Source: JBBQSN01 sp963825505
GTDB taxonomy: Bacteria > Actinomycetota > Actinomycetes > Actinomycetales > CAWJMD01
Assembly (NCBI GenBank): GCA_963825505.1
Contig: CAWGTL010000012.1
Coordinates: forward strand, 62,001-126,000
Length of the DNA: 64,000 nucleotides
Reading direction: 5' to 3'
The first letter of the stretch is position 1. Each line of letters begins with the position of its first letter. The position numbers and the translations under genes were made by a program. Below are positions 41,632 to 49,586 of the stretch, piece by piece. The notes beneath the pieces were generated by a model, which saw only the letters and a program-made list of their open reading frames with translations, was not told where the DNA came from and made no database searches.

Positions 41632-42186
41632 TCACCAGTACTGCGTCAGGGTGAAGTGCCCGGCGTCGTCGACGACGTCGAGCTCGACCTCGGTCTCGAG
41701 GTCGTCGACGATCCCCGTGCACGAGGTGGAGGCGCCCTCCGCGAAGGTGAGCTCCTCGCACCGCAGGTCCTCGTAGGTGCTCCAGTCCGCGTCCAGCACG
41801 CGCTCGACCTCGGTCTGCACCTCCTGCGGGGTGTACACCCGCCCTGGAGCCGCCTGCGGCAGGGTGCCCTCGAGCTCGTACCCGGACAGCATCGACTCCC
41901 CCAGGCCCTGGGCGAACCCAGACCCCACGGACATCAGACCGACACCGATCACCCCGAGCAGGGCCACGACCGCGACCACCAGCGCCGTGATGGCGATGCC
42001 GCGCCCGGAGCCGGACGCCGGTGCGTGCTGCGGCGCCGGCGGGAAGCCGGACCCGGCCGCCGGAGGCTGGGCGTAGGGGTGCTGCGGTTGCGCGTACGGC
42101 TGGGCGTACGGCTGGGGGTACGGCTGGGCGGGCGGCAGCACACCGGTGGGCCGGGGCGCGCCCGGCGCGAGCCAGGGATCGGTCAT
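41632..42186 (-). CDS. Membrane-anchored DUF4333-like protein with Pro/Tyr/Gln-rich N-terminus
   Basis: A 184-residue protein. The cytoplasmic N-terminus (about 60 residues) is built from PYAQP-type repeats encoded by short tandem repeats. One membrane helix follows (IAITALVVAVVALLGVIGVG), then an outer domain GRVYTPQEVQTEVERVLDAD, LRCEELTFAEGASTSCTGIV with two cysteines and ELDVVDDAGHFTLTQYW. This resembles DUF4333 domains, which are exported and of unknown function. It is divergent from SpoIIM and 34 bases before RDD. Confidence 0.65.
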   Translation of the reverse strand: MTDPWLAPGAPRPTGVLPPAQPYPQPYAQPYAQPQHPYAQPPAAGSGFPPAPQHAPASGSGRGIAITALVVAVVALLGVIGVGLMSVGSGFAQGLGESMLSGYELEGTLPQAAPGRVYTPQEVQTEVERVLDADWSTYEDLRCEELTFAEGASTSCTGIVDDLETEVELDVVDDAGHFTLTQYW

Positions 42187-42197
42187 GCGTCCTGGAT

Positions 42198-42214
42198 CGG
42201 TGCGATCCGCACCG
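42198..42214. promoter_or_regulatory. Inverted repeat between divergent genes
   Basis: CGGTGCG (42198-42204), ATC, CGCACCG (42208-42214) is a perfect 7+3+7 dyad 11 bases before the DUF4333-like ATG (minus strand) and 48 bases before the SpoIIM start. Position suits an operator controlling both genes. No known factor is recognised. Confidence 0.4.
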
Positions 42215-42262
42215 TCCTTGAGGTGGCCGGTCCTCGAGGTGCCCCGCTTGTAGGGTGGTCGC

Positions 42263-43258
42263 GTGGATCTCGAGGCGTTCGAGGCCGTCCACGCGGGGGA
42301 GTGGGCCGAGCTCGACCACCTCGTGCGACGGCGCAGGCTCACCGGTGCCGAGACCGACCGCCTGGTGACGCTCTACCAGCGGACGGCGACGCACCTGTCC
42401 CAGGTGCGGTCGGCCGCACCGGACCCCGTGCTCGTCGGACGCCTGTCCACCCTCGTCGCCCGCGCCCGGGGTCGGCTCACCGGCAGCGGGGAGTCCGCCT
42501 GGCGCGACGTCGGCCGCTTCGTCACCGTGTCGTGCCCCGCGGCGCTGTACCGGATCCGCTGGTGGGTCACCGCCGTCACCGCCGCCAGCCTGCTCGTCAT
42601 GGTGCTGGCCGGCTGGTACGTCGTCAGCAGCCCCGAGGTGCAGGCGTCGCTGCTGAGCGAGGCCGAGACCCGGCAGCTGGTCGAGGTCGACTTCGCCAAC
42701 TACTACTCCGAGAGCCCGCACGCCTCGTTCGCCGCCAAGGTGTGGACGAACAACGCGTGGATCGCGGTGCAGTGCGTGCTGTTCGGCGTCAGCGGGTTCT
42801 GGCCGGTGTTCGTGCTGGTGCAGAACTCGATCGGCGTCGGCTTCACCGGCGGGATCATGGTCGCCAACGGCCGCGCGGACGTGTTCTTCGGCCTCATCAC
42901 CCCGCACGGGCTGCTCGAGCTGTTCGCGGTGTTCACCGCCGCCGCCGCGGGCCTCAAGCTGTTCTGGTCGTGGGTCGCACCGGGACCCCGTCCGCGGCTG
43001 CAGGCCCTGGCGCAGGAGGGGCGTGCGCTGTTCACCGTCGCGGTCGGCCTCGTCGTCGCGCTCGCGGTGTCGGGGGTCGTCGAGGGGTTCGTGACGCCGA
43101 GCGGCCTGCCCACCTGGGCCCGGATCGGCATCGGCGCGCTCGCCCTCGGCGCCTGGCTCACGTACTGGATCGTGCTGGGCCGCAGGGCGGTTCGGGCCGG
43201 CGCCACGGGCGACCTGCCCGAGTACCTCACCGGCGACTACCGGGCCGCTACCGGCTGA
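42263..43258 (+). CDS. SpoIIM (stage II sporulation protein M)-like membrane protein
   Basis: A 331-residue protein of the SpoIIM/DUF95 family. The N-terminal soluble helical part (VDLEAFEAVHAGEWAELDHL; LVTLYQRTATHLSQVRSAAP) precedes about five helices, including WWVTAVTAASLLVMVLAGWY, NAWIAVQCVLFGVSGFWPVF and LITPHGLLELFAVFTAAAAG. Outside sporulators, such proteins are thought to take part in peptidoglycan or membrane processes. Equivalent to Rv3694c. It is the only plus-strand gene inside the moxR2-type locus, flanked by divergent and convergent partners. Confidence 0.88.
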   Translation: MDLEAFEAVHAGEWAELDHLVRRRRLTGAETDRLVTLYQRTATHLSQVRSAAPDPVLVGRLSTLVARARGRLTGSGESAWRDVGRFVTVSCPAALYRIRWWVTAVTAASLLVMVLAGWYVVSSPEVQASLLSEAETRQLVEVDFANYYSESPHASFAAKVWTNNAWIAVQCVLFGVSGFWPVFVLVQNSIGVGFTGGIMVANGRADVFFGLITPHGLLELFAVFTAAAAGLKLFWSWVAPGPRPRLQALAQEGRALFTVAVGLVVALAVSGVVEGFVTPSGLPTWARIGIGALALGAWLTYWIVLGRRAVRAGATGDLPEYLTGDYRAATG

Positions 43259-43285
43259 CGGCGACCCGGGCGCGGCGTCAGAGCC
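43253..43285. terminator. Hairpin over convergent stop codons (SpoIIM/DUF58)
   Basis: GGCTGACG (43253-43260) pairs with CGTCAGAGCC (43276-43285) as an 8-base-pair stem with a 2-base AG bulge. It covers the SpoIIM stop and the DUF58 stop and may end transcription from both sides. Confidence 0.4.
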
Positions 43286-44591
43286 GTCCCGCAGCCTTGA
43301 GCGCGAGGTAGGTGTCGGCCAGCCGAGGGGGCAACCGGTCGGGTGCAGCGTCCACGACCGTCACCCCGGCCCGCTCCAGCCCGGCGGTGACCGCGGCGCG
43401 GTCCATCTCGGTGCGGACGGCCGCCGCGGCGTCGTACACCGACACCGCGTCGCCGCGGCCGCCGGCCATCTCGTGCAGCGCGGGGTCGGCGACCGACGCC
43501 ACGACGACGGTGTGACGAGAGGCGAGCTGGGCCGCCACCGGCAGCAGGCCCTCCTCGATCGCGGCGGCGTCGAGCGGCGTCAGCAGCACCACGAGGGCCC
43601 GTTGCGGCACGCGCGTGCGCACCTCGGCCACGATCCGCGGCCAGTCCGCCTCCACCAGCACCGGTTCCAGCGGCGCCATGGCGTCGACCAGCGCCGGCAG
43701 CAGGGCCGAGCCGGTGCGGCCGGTGACGCGCGAGCGCACCTCGCGGTCGACGGCCACCAGGTCGACCCGGTCGCCCGCCTTGTTCGCCAGGGCGGCCAGC
43801 AGCAGGGCGGAGTCCATGGCGGCGTCGAGCCGGGGTTCGTCGCCCACGCGCGACGCGCTGGTGCGCGAGGTGTCGAGCACCAGGAGCACCCGCCGGTCCC
43901 GCTCCGGGCGCCACGTGCGCACCACGACCTGCTGCCGCCGGGCGGTGGCGCGCCAGTCGATCGCGCGGACGTCGTCGCCGTCCACGTACTCGCGCAGCGA
44001 GTCGAACTCGGTGCCCTGCCCGCGCTGACGCACGGCCGAGCGGCCGTCGAGCTCGCGGAGCGCGGCGAGCTTGCCCGGCAGGTGCTTGCGGGAGGTGAAC
44101 GGCGGCAGGACGCGGACCCGGCCGGGGGCGGTGAGCGAGCGCTGCCGCGCGGCCAGCCCGAGCGGACCGAGAGAGCGCACCGTGACCGGCCCGGCGAGCC
44201 GGTCACCGCGTCGGGTCGGCACCGCCACCGACGTCAGCCGACGCCGCTCGCCCGCCGGCAGGTCGAGCCGGTGCCGGTCCGGCCGGACGCCCGCCGAGGG
44301 CTGCCAGGCGTCGCGCAGCGTCCCCCGCATCCGGCGGGAACCGGTGTGGTGCACCAGCAGCTGCAGCGGCGCCTCCTCGCCCAGCCGCACGCTCGCCGGC
44401 GCCGAGCGGGTCAGCACGAGTGAGCGGGTGGGGGCCGCGAGCACGAGGTCGAGCACCACGAGACCGAGCCAGGCGGCGACGCACAGCCAGAGCGTGAGGG
44501 CAGACGGCAGCGCGACGAGCACCGGCACCGCCAGCAACGCTGCCAGCACGCCGCGCCCGGTGAGGGCGAGACCGCCTCTGCCGTGGTTCAT
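43278..44591 (-). CDS. DUF58-domain membrane protein
   Basis: A 437-residue protein. Two N-terminal helices (GVLAALLAVPVLVALPSALT; LWLCVAAWLGLVVLDLVLAA) anchor it. The DUF58 hallmark region is GTEFDSLREYVDGDDVRAID then WRATARRQQVVVRTWRPERD, followed by a VWA-like fold with VLLVLDTSRTSASRV. DUF58 proteins work with MoxR ATPases, which remodel or insert cofactors into VWA partners. Equivalent to Rv3693. The ATG at 44591 is 17 bases after the MoxR stop. Confidence 0.92.
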   Translation of the reverse strand: MNHGRGGLALTGRGVLAALLAVPVLVALPSALTLWLCVAAWLGLVVLDLVLAAPTRSLVLTRSAPASVRLGEEAPLQLLVHHTGSRRMRGTLRDAWQPSAGVRPDRHRLDLPAGERRRLTSVAVPTRRGDRLAGPVTVRSLGPLGLAARQRSLTAPGRVRVLPPFTSRKHLPGKLAALRELDGRSAVRQRGQGTEFDSLREYVDGDDVRAIDWRATARRQQVVVRTWRPERDRRVLLVLDTSRTSASRVGDEPRLDAAMDSALLLAALANKAGDRVDLVAVDREVRSRVTGRTGSALLPALVDAMAPLEPVLVEADWPRIVAEVRTRVPQRALVVLLTPLDAAAIEEGLLPVAAQLASRHTVVVASVADPALHEMAGGRGDAVSVYDAAAAVRTEMDRAAVTAGLERAGVTVVDAAPDRLPPRLADTYLALKAAGRL

Positions 44592-44607
44592 CTCGTCGCC
44601 GTACCGC

Positions 44608-45615
44608 TCAGCGAGGGGCAGGGACGCTGGACAGCACGCTGTCGAGCACCGAGTCGACCGTCACGCCCTCGAGCTCGGCCTCCGGGCGCAGCTGCACCCG
44701 GTGCCGCAGCGTCGGCCGCGCCAGCGCCTTGACGTCGTCGGGCGTCACGTAGTCGCGTCCGGACAGCCACGCCCACGCCCTCGACGTCGAGAGCAGACCG
44801 GTGGCACCGCGCGGAGAGGCGCCCAGTGACAGCGACGGCGAGGTGCGGGTGGCCCGGCACACGTCGACGACGTACTCGAGCACCTGCGGCGCCACCTGCA
44901 CCCGTCGCGTCGCGGCTGTCGCGGCGGCGAGGTCCTCGCGGCCGGCCACCGCCCGCACGCCTGCCGCGGCGAGGTCGCGCGGGTCGAAGCCGGCGGCGTG
45001 CCGGGTGAGCACCTCGACCTCGGTGCCGCGGTCGGGCAGCGGCATCGTCAGCTTGAGCAGGAACCGGTCGAGCTGGGCCTCGGGGAGCGGGTAGGTGCCC
45101 TCGTACTCCACCGGGTTCTGCGTGGCGGCGACGACGAACGGGTCCGGGAGCGGACGGGGCACGCCGTCGACGCTGACCTGCCGCTCCTCCATCGCCTCGA
45201 GCAGCGAGGCCTGCGTCTTCGGGGGCGTCCGGTTGATCTCGTCCGCGAGCATGATGTTGGTGAACACCGGGCCCTCGCGGAACGAGAACTCCGCCGTACG
45301 GGCGTCGTAGACGAGCGAGCCGGTGACGTCGCCGGGCATCAGGTCGGGCGTGAACTGCACGCGCGAGTGGTCCAGCGCCAGCGCCGCCGACATCGCCCGC
45401 ACGAGAAGGGTCTTCGCCACGCCGGGCACGCCCTCGAGCAGCACGTGCCCGCGGCACAGCAGTGCGATCACCATGCCGGTGACGACGGCGTCCTGGCCGA
45501 CGACGGCCTTGGCCACCTCGGCCCGGACGGCGTGCAGCGCGGCCCGGGGGTCGCCGCCGCCCGTCGTGGCCGCGGGCTCCGCCTTCGCGAACGGGTTGTC
45601 GGGGGTCTCGGTCAC
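44608..45615 (-). CDS. MoxR-family AAA+ ATPase
   Basis: A 335-residue AAA+ chaperone-like ATPase. Walker A is LLEGVPGVAKTLLVRAMSAA, Walker B NIMLADEINRTPPKTQASLL, sensor 1 VVAATQNPVEYEGTYPLPEA, and QLDRFLLKL holds the arginine finger. The C-terminal lid (LSLGASPRGATGLLSTSRAW) is typical of MoxR. It should act on the VWA/DUF58 protein encoded directly downstream, as in the moxR2 locus (Rv3692). GTG 45615 overlaps DUF4350 by 4 bases. Confidence 0.93.
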   Translation of the reverse strand: MTETPDNPFAKAEPAATTGGGDPRAALHAVRAEVAKAVVGQDAVVTGMVIALLCRGHVLLEGVPGVAKTLLVRAMSAALALDHSRVQFTPDLMPGDVTGSLVYDARTAEFSFREGPVFTNIMLADEINRTPPKTQASLLEAMEERQVSVDGVPRPLPDPFVVAATQNPVEYEGTYPLPEAQLDRFLLKLTMPLPDRGTEVEVLTRHAAGFDPRDLAAAGVRAVAGREDLAAATAATRRVQVAPQVLEYVVDVCRATRTSPSLSLGASPRGATGLLSTSRAWAWLSGRDYVTPDDVKALARPTLRHRVQLRPEAELEGVTVDSVLDSVLSSVPAPR

Positions 45616-46850
45616 GGGACGTGAGCCTTCCTGTCGGACGTGCTGGACGTGCTGGACGTGCGGGCGGACGTGGTGACGGGCGTGGTCCGGTCGTCGCCGA
45701 CCACGCGGTCGAGGGCGTCGGCGAGCCGGGTGAGCTGGAGGTCGTCGACCGGTGCCGGACCGGCGAGCACGTCGCGTACCCAGGGTCCCTGGCCGCCGGA
45801 GCGGGCGACGGCCTGCGAGACCACCTCGGGCGCGGGGGTCGAGGCGGGGAGCCCGAGCCGCAGCGCGAGCCGGCGCACGGCGTCGGCGCGCAGCACCTGG
45901 GCGGCCCGGTCGCGGGCGCCGCTCTCGCGGTAGAGGGCGGCCCGGCCGCGGGCGGTCTCGACCGAGCGCACCACCACGGGCAGCGGCTCGGGGACCAGAC
46001 GGCCCATCCGCCGTCCCCGCCACAGCACGGCCAGCGCGGCGACGAGCACCGACCAGACCGCCACCAGCGCCACCCACGGCGGCATCAGGTCGTACGGCGA
46101 GGGCCGGGCGCCGTCGACGAGACCCGGGTCGAGCGGGTCGACCTTCCACCACACCAGGTCCAGCCCGCCGCCGAGCAGCTGCAGGGCCACCGCCGCGTTC
46201 CCCGGCTCGTCGACCTGGTCGTTGGTGAGCGGGTCCGCCGACCCGAGCAGCGTCACCCGCCGGTCACCGTCCTCCCAGACGACGAGCCGCCCGTTCGGCG
46301 CCTCGGCGTCCGGCTCGGGGAAGCACCAGACGAGGCCCTCGGGCTCGTCGGCGCCGGGCGCCACCTGGTAGACCACCGAGTCCCAGTCGGTCTCGCCGGC
46401 CGCCTGCGCCGCGGGCAGGTCGCAGCCCGCCGGGTCTGCGCCGTCGCCCTCCGCCGGTGCACCCACGAGCTCGAGCCCGAGGTCCTCCAGCAGCCGCCCG
46501 TCCGGGGCCAGCAGCACGACGTCGCTGCCGCCGAGGTCGTCGGCCATCGCGTCGAGCAGGTCGGCGGTGAGCAGGTCGGCGCCCACGACGAGCACGGTGG
46601 CGTCGCCCTCGTCGCCGCCCGCCGCCTCGACGACGTCGGCGTAGCGCCGGGTGCTCGTGACCTCGACGCCCTGGTCGCCGAGCACCTGTGCGACGGCGCG
46701 CGAGCCCTGGGGCGTGGCCGAGTCGGGGTCGAGGGCGCCGCCGCCGGCGCGCGGGGTCGCGACCACCACGAGCAGGGCCGCGACGAGCACGCCGAGCGCG
46801 ATGAGAGCCGGTGTGCGCCAGCGCCTTGCGGTCGACGGGGTCTCGCTCAC
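45612..46850 (-). CDS. DUF4350-domain membrane protein
   Basis: A 412-residue protein. One N-terminal helix (ALIALGVLVAALLVVVATPR), an outer domain with LDPDSATPQGSRAVAQVLGD (the DUF4350 start) and VVLLAPDGRLLEDLGLELVG, then a second helix (PPWVALVAVWSVLVAALAVL) followed by a cytoplasmic, Arg-rich tail. The DUF4350 fold resembles an inactive GATase-like domain. It is part of the MoxR-DUF58-DUF4129 set and overlaps neighbours by 4 bases at both ends. Function unknown; equivalent to Rv3691. Confidence 0.87.
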   Translation of the reverse strand: MSETPSTARRWRTPALIALGVLVAALLVVVATPRAGGGALDPDSATPQGSRAVAQVLGDQGVEVTSTRRYADVVEAAGGDEGDATVLVVGADLLTADLLDAMADDLGGSDVVLLAPDGRLLEDLGLELVGAPAEGDGADPAGCDLPAAQAAGETDWDSVVYQVAPGADEPEGLVWCFPEPDAEAPNGRLVVWEDGDRRVTLLGSADPLTNDQVDEPGNAAVALQLLGGGLDLVWWKVDPLDPGLVDGARPSPYDLMPPWVALVAVWSVLVAALAVLWRGRRMGRLVPEPLPVVVRSVETARGRAALYRESGARDRAAQVLRADAVRRLALRLGLPASTPAPEVVSQAVARSGGQGPWVRDVLAGPAPVDDLQLTRLADALDRVVGDDRTTPVTTSARTSSTSSTSDRKAHVP

Positions 46851-47485
46851 GCGTCGACCGCGATCCGGGCGGCGAGGACGGCGGAGTCGGTGGCCACCAG
46901 CTGCTGGTGCTGCGCCGGGCCGGCCTCGCGGTCGCCGTAGCAGACGTCGTCGAAGACCCGGGCCGCCGCGACCAGGTCGGCCGAGCGCCCGGGCAGCAAC
47001 GCCCCGGCCTCGGACGCCGCCTCGTCGGCGGTGCGCCCCGGTCGCGGCTCGAGCACGGTCCGCTCCTCCAGCGAGCGCACGGTGGCACGGAACTGCTCGA
47101 GGACGGCGGTGCGCCAGTCGCCGGCCGACGCGGCCGCGGCCGCGCGGCGGCGGTACTCGTCGGCGGTGACCGTGGGGTCGGCCCCGACCTCGCCGGCCCC
47201 CTGCCCGGTGCGGGCCACGGCGCGCGCGAACCCGGTGCGGCGCACCACGAGCAGGACGACCAGGACCACCGCGACGACCGCCACGACCCAGAACCACAGT
47301 GACGGACCGGTGTCGGCGATCCCGCCGAGGCGCTCGAGCACCCAGGTGATCGCCCGCTGCAGCAGCCCGGGCTGGTTCTCGGCGTACACCGGGTCGCGCA
47401 GCTCGGTCTCCACCCAGTCGCGGGCGGTCGGCTCGTCCGGGACGACGGGCACGCCGGCCACCACGAGCAGAGGGAGCGGGCTCAC
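46847..47485 (-). CDS. DUF4129-domain membrane protein
   Basis: A 212-residue protein with two helices (PLPLLVVAGVPVVP at the start, probably a signal-anchor, and LWFWVVAVVAVVLVVLLVVR). ARDWVETELRDPVYAENQPG, then LLQRAITWVLERLGG, lies outside and the cytoplasmic DUF4129 region is ADEYRRRAAAAASAGDWRTA, VLEQFRATVRSLEERTVLEP and RVFDDVCYGDREAG. DUF4129 proteins often include or accompany transglutaminase-like proteins in MoxR loci. It is coupled by 4-base overlaps to DUF4350 and to the GDPD-type gene. Confidence 0.85.
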   Translation of the reverse strand: MSPLPLLVVAGVPVVPDEPTARDWVETELRDPVYAENQPGLLQRAITWVLERLGGIADTGPSLWFWVVAVVAVVLVVLLVVRRTGFARAVARTGQGAGEVGADPTVTADEYRRRAAAAASAGDWRTAVLEQFRATVRSLEERTVLEPRPGRTADEAASEAGALLPGRSADLVAAARVFDDVCYGDREAGPAQHQQLVATDSAVLAARIAVDA

Positions 47486-48714
47486 CGCGACGCGGCCCGC
47501 GCCAGCTCGACGTCCAGGCCCTCGCGTCGCATCCGGTGGTCGACGTACAGGAGCGTGCCGACGCCCGCCTGGAACGGGTAGATGACGGCCGAGGCGATGA
47601 TCGACGCGATCGCCGAGATCAGCACCTGGGGCGGGGTGAACCCGGCCACCGCCAGCGGGTCGTCCGGGTTGGCCGCGCCGATGGCGCCGGACACCAGCGC
47701 GGCCGGGACGGTGAGGAGACCCTGTGCGATGCCGACGATGATCGCCGCCAGCAGCAGGATGCCCAGCGTGCGCCAGAAGGGCCCGGTCCACAGCCCGCCG
47801 ACGAGCGCGCGCACCCGCTGCCAGGACGCCATCGGCCCGGTGCGCTCGAGCATCAGCGCGGGCAGCGCGATCGAGGACCGCACCATGACCCACAGCAGAC
47901 CGAGGACGAGCACCGGGATCGTCACGATGAGCAGGGCCAGGAACGCCGGGTGGATGATCCCGAGCAGGATCGGGACCAGGATCGCCGCCAGGTAGATGCC
48001 GATCGCGATCACGAAGGCCAGCAGCACCAGCCCGACCAGGGCCCAGAACCGCGGCCACGTGGCCTTCCAGACCTCCGAGAAGGTGGTGGTCTGGCCCGTG
48101 ACGGCCCGGCTCACGGGCAGGACCAGCACCCCGTTGAGCAGCGCGATGCCGACGAAGGTGACCAGCACCGTCACCAGGCCGCCGCCGAGGAACGTGCCGG
48201 CGGCGCCGATCGCGTCCTCCTCGGTGATCTGGTCGGCCGTGGCCGGGTCCAGGAACGGCGCGAGCGAGGGGCCGGCGAGCAGCTGGAAGACCGCACCCGC
48301 CACCGCGATGAAGGCGCCGACGATCGCCGCCGAGCCGATCATCGGACCGGGGTTGCGCCGCATCACCTGGAAGGCGCCGTCGTAGATCTCGCCCAGCGAC
48401 AGCGGCCGCAGCGGGATCACGCCCGGCCGCGGTGCGAGCGGGGCCGGCGGCGGCATGCCCGGGCCGTACCCGTAGCCGTACTGCTGGCCGTAGCCGTACT
48501 GCTGCTGCGGGCCGTGGAGCGGGGGCGGCGGCGCGGCGTACCCGGGCGGCTCGGTGAGGTCCGGACCGCGAGGGGGCGGCGCGCCCCAGCCGGACGGCAC
48601 CTGCTCGTGCCGGGCCTGCTCGTGCGGCGGCGGCGGCGGAGCAGCCGGCTGCTGCGGCGCGCGCGGCGGCTCGTCGTCCGGCGTGCTCCCCGGTGCCTGC
48701 CAGCCCTGGCTCAC
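47482..48714 (-). CDS. GDPD-type (glycerophosphoryl diester phosphodiesterase membrane domain) protein
   Basis: A 410-residue polytopic protein. The first 115 residues are Pro/Gln/Tyr-rich with repeats such as QQQYGYGQQYGYGYGPG and are probably disordered. RPLSLGEIYDGAFQVMRRNP begins the membrane domain of about six to seven long helices (GLVTVLVTFVGIALLNGVLV; YLAAILVPILLGIIHPAFLA; SAIASIIASAVIYPFQAGVG) ending YVDHRMRREGLDVELAR. The family name derives from an N-terminal domain of some phosphodiesterases; no catalytic domain is present. It is the first gene of the minus-strand operon, divergent from mtrA. Equivalent to Rv3689 by position in the moxR2 set. Confidence 0.82.
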   Translation of the reverse strand: MSQGWQAPGSTPDDEPPRAPQQPAAPPPPPHEQARHEQVPSGWGAPPPRGPDLTEPPGYAAPPPPLHGPQQQYGYGQQYGYGYGPGMPPPAPLAPRPGVIPLRPLSLGEIYDGAFQVMRRNPGPMIGSAAIVGAFIAVAGAVFQLLAGPSLAPFLDPATADQITEEDAIGAAGTFLGGGLVTVLVTFVGIALLNGVLVLPVSRAVTGQTTTFSEVWKATWPRFWALVGLVLLAFVIAIGIYLAAILVPILLGIIHPAFLALLIVTIPVLVLGLLWVMVRSSIALPALMLERTGPMASWQRVRALVGGLWTGPFWRTLGILLLAAIIVGIAQGLLTVPAALVSGAIGAANPDDPLAVAGFTPPQVLISAIASIIASAVIYPFQAGVGTLLYVDHRMRREGLDVELARAASR

Positions 48715-48729
48715 GACCTGTCCCCCTCC

Positions 48730-48772
48730 GACCCTCGACCCGACCTCGACCCGACCCTCGACCCGACCCTCG
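48730..48772. repeat. Tandem 12-bp repeat in the divergent GDPD-type/mtrA gap
   Basis: Units GACCCTCGACCC at 48730-48741 and 48753-48764, an 11-base version lacking one C at 48742-48752, and a partial unit at 48765-48772. It lies 16 bases upstream of the GDPD-type GTG (minus strand) and 126 bases before mtrA. The 183-base gap 48715-48897 has no clear -35/-10 pair. Confidence 0.75.
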
Positions 48773-48897
48773 GTGGTCCGGCCCGCCCCCTCGGCGCGTC
48801 CGACCATCCTTCCACGGGCGGCTCCCGCGGAAGGTGGCACCGGCGTGGCCCACCCCAACCGGACCCCGCGCGGTCCGCGAGGTGAGACGATGACGCC

Positions 48898-49575
48898 ATG
48901 AGAGGCAGGATCCTGGTCGTCGACGACGACACCGCGCTGTCGGAGATGATCGGCATCGTGCTGCGCGGCGAGGGTTTCGAGCCGTACTTCTGCCCCGACG
49001 GCGACGGCGCGCTGGAGGCCTTCCGCGCCGCGCGCCCCGACCTCGTGCTGCTCGACCTGATGCTCCCCGGCAAGGACGGCATCGAGGTCTGCCGGCAGAT
49101 CCGCGCCGAGTCGGTCGTCCCGATCGTGATGCTGACGGCCAAGAGCGACACCGTCGACATCGTGCTCGGGCTCGAGTCCGGCGCCGACGACTACGTCCCG
49201 AAGCCGTTCAAGCCCAAGGAGCTCGTGGCGCGGGTCCGCGCGCGGATGCGCCGCACCGACCAGCCCGTGCTCGAGTCGCTGACCATCGGCGACCTCGCCA
49301 TCGACGTCGCCGGGCACTCGGTGCGCCGCGGCGACGAGCAGATCCAGCTGACGCCGCTCGAGTTCGACCTGCTCGTCGCGCTGGCCCGCAAGCCGTGGCA
49401 GGTCTTCACCCGCGAGGTGCTGCTCGAGCAGGTCTGGGGCTACCGGCACGCGGCCGACACCCGGCTGGTGAACGTCCACGTCCAGCGGCTGCGCTCCAAG
49501 GTCGAGCGCGACCCGGAGCACCCCGAGGTCGTCGTCACCGTCCGCGGCGTCGGCTACAAGGCGGGACCCGCCTGA
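48898..49575 (+). CDS. mtrA: DNA-binding response regulator MtrA
   Basis: A 225-residue OmpR/PhoB-type response regulator, the essential actinobacterial MtrA that coordinates cell division, cell-wall hydrolase expression and replication timing. Receiver: ILVVDDDTALSEMIGIVLRG (acidic pair), VLLDLMLPGKDGIEV (phospho-Asp), VMLTAKSDTVDIVLGLESGA, DDYVPKPFKPKELVARVRAR (Lys). The winged-helix domain has LTPLEFDLLVALARKPWQVF then TREVLLEQVWGYRHAADTRL. ATG 48898 gives MRGRILVV. It is followed by mtrB and lpqB, as in Rv3246c-Rv3244c. Confidence 0.95.
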   Translation: MRGRILVVDDDTALSEMIGIVLRGEGFEPYFCPDGDGALEAFRAARPDLVLLDLMLPGKDGIEVCRQIRAESVVPIVMLTAKSDTVDIVLGLESGADDYVPKPFKPKELVARVRARMRRTDQPVLESLTIGDLAIDVAGHSVRRGDEQIQLTPLEFDLLVALARKPWQVFTREVLLEQVWGYRHAADTRLVNVHVQRLRSKVERDPEHPEVVVTVRGVGYKAGPA

Positions 49576-49586
49576 GGTCGCGCGAC

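Noticed and set aside
39958..43311. A 1117-codon plus-strand frame over the GNAT, RDD and SpoIIM region.
   Set aside because: It is antisense to GNAT, RDD and the DUF4333-like gene and out of frame with SpoIIM; its composition is that of a shadow frame.
40782..48714. The MoxR/DUF58/DUF4350 cluster as a new anti-phage system.
   Set aside because: The same gene set is a conserved core locus in mycobacteria and lies beside essential core genes, not in a defence island.
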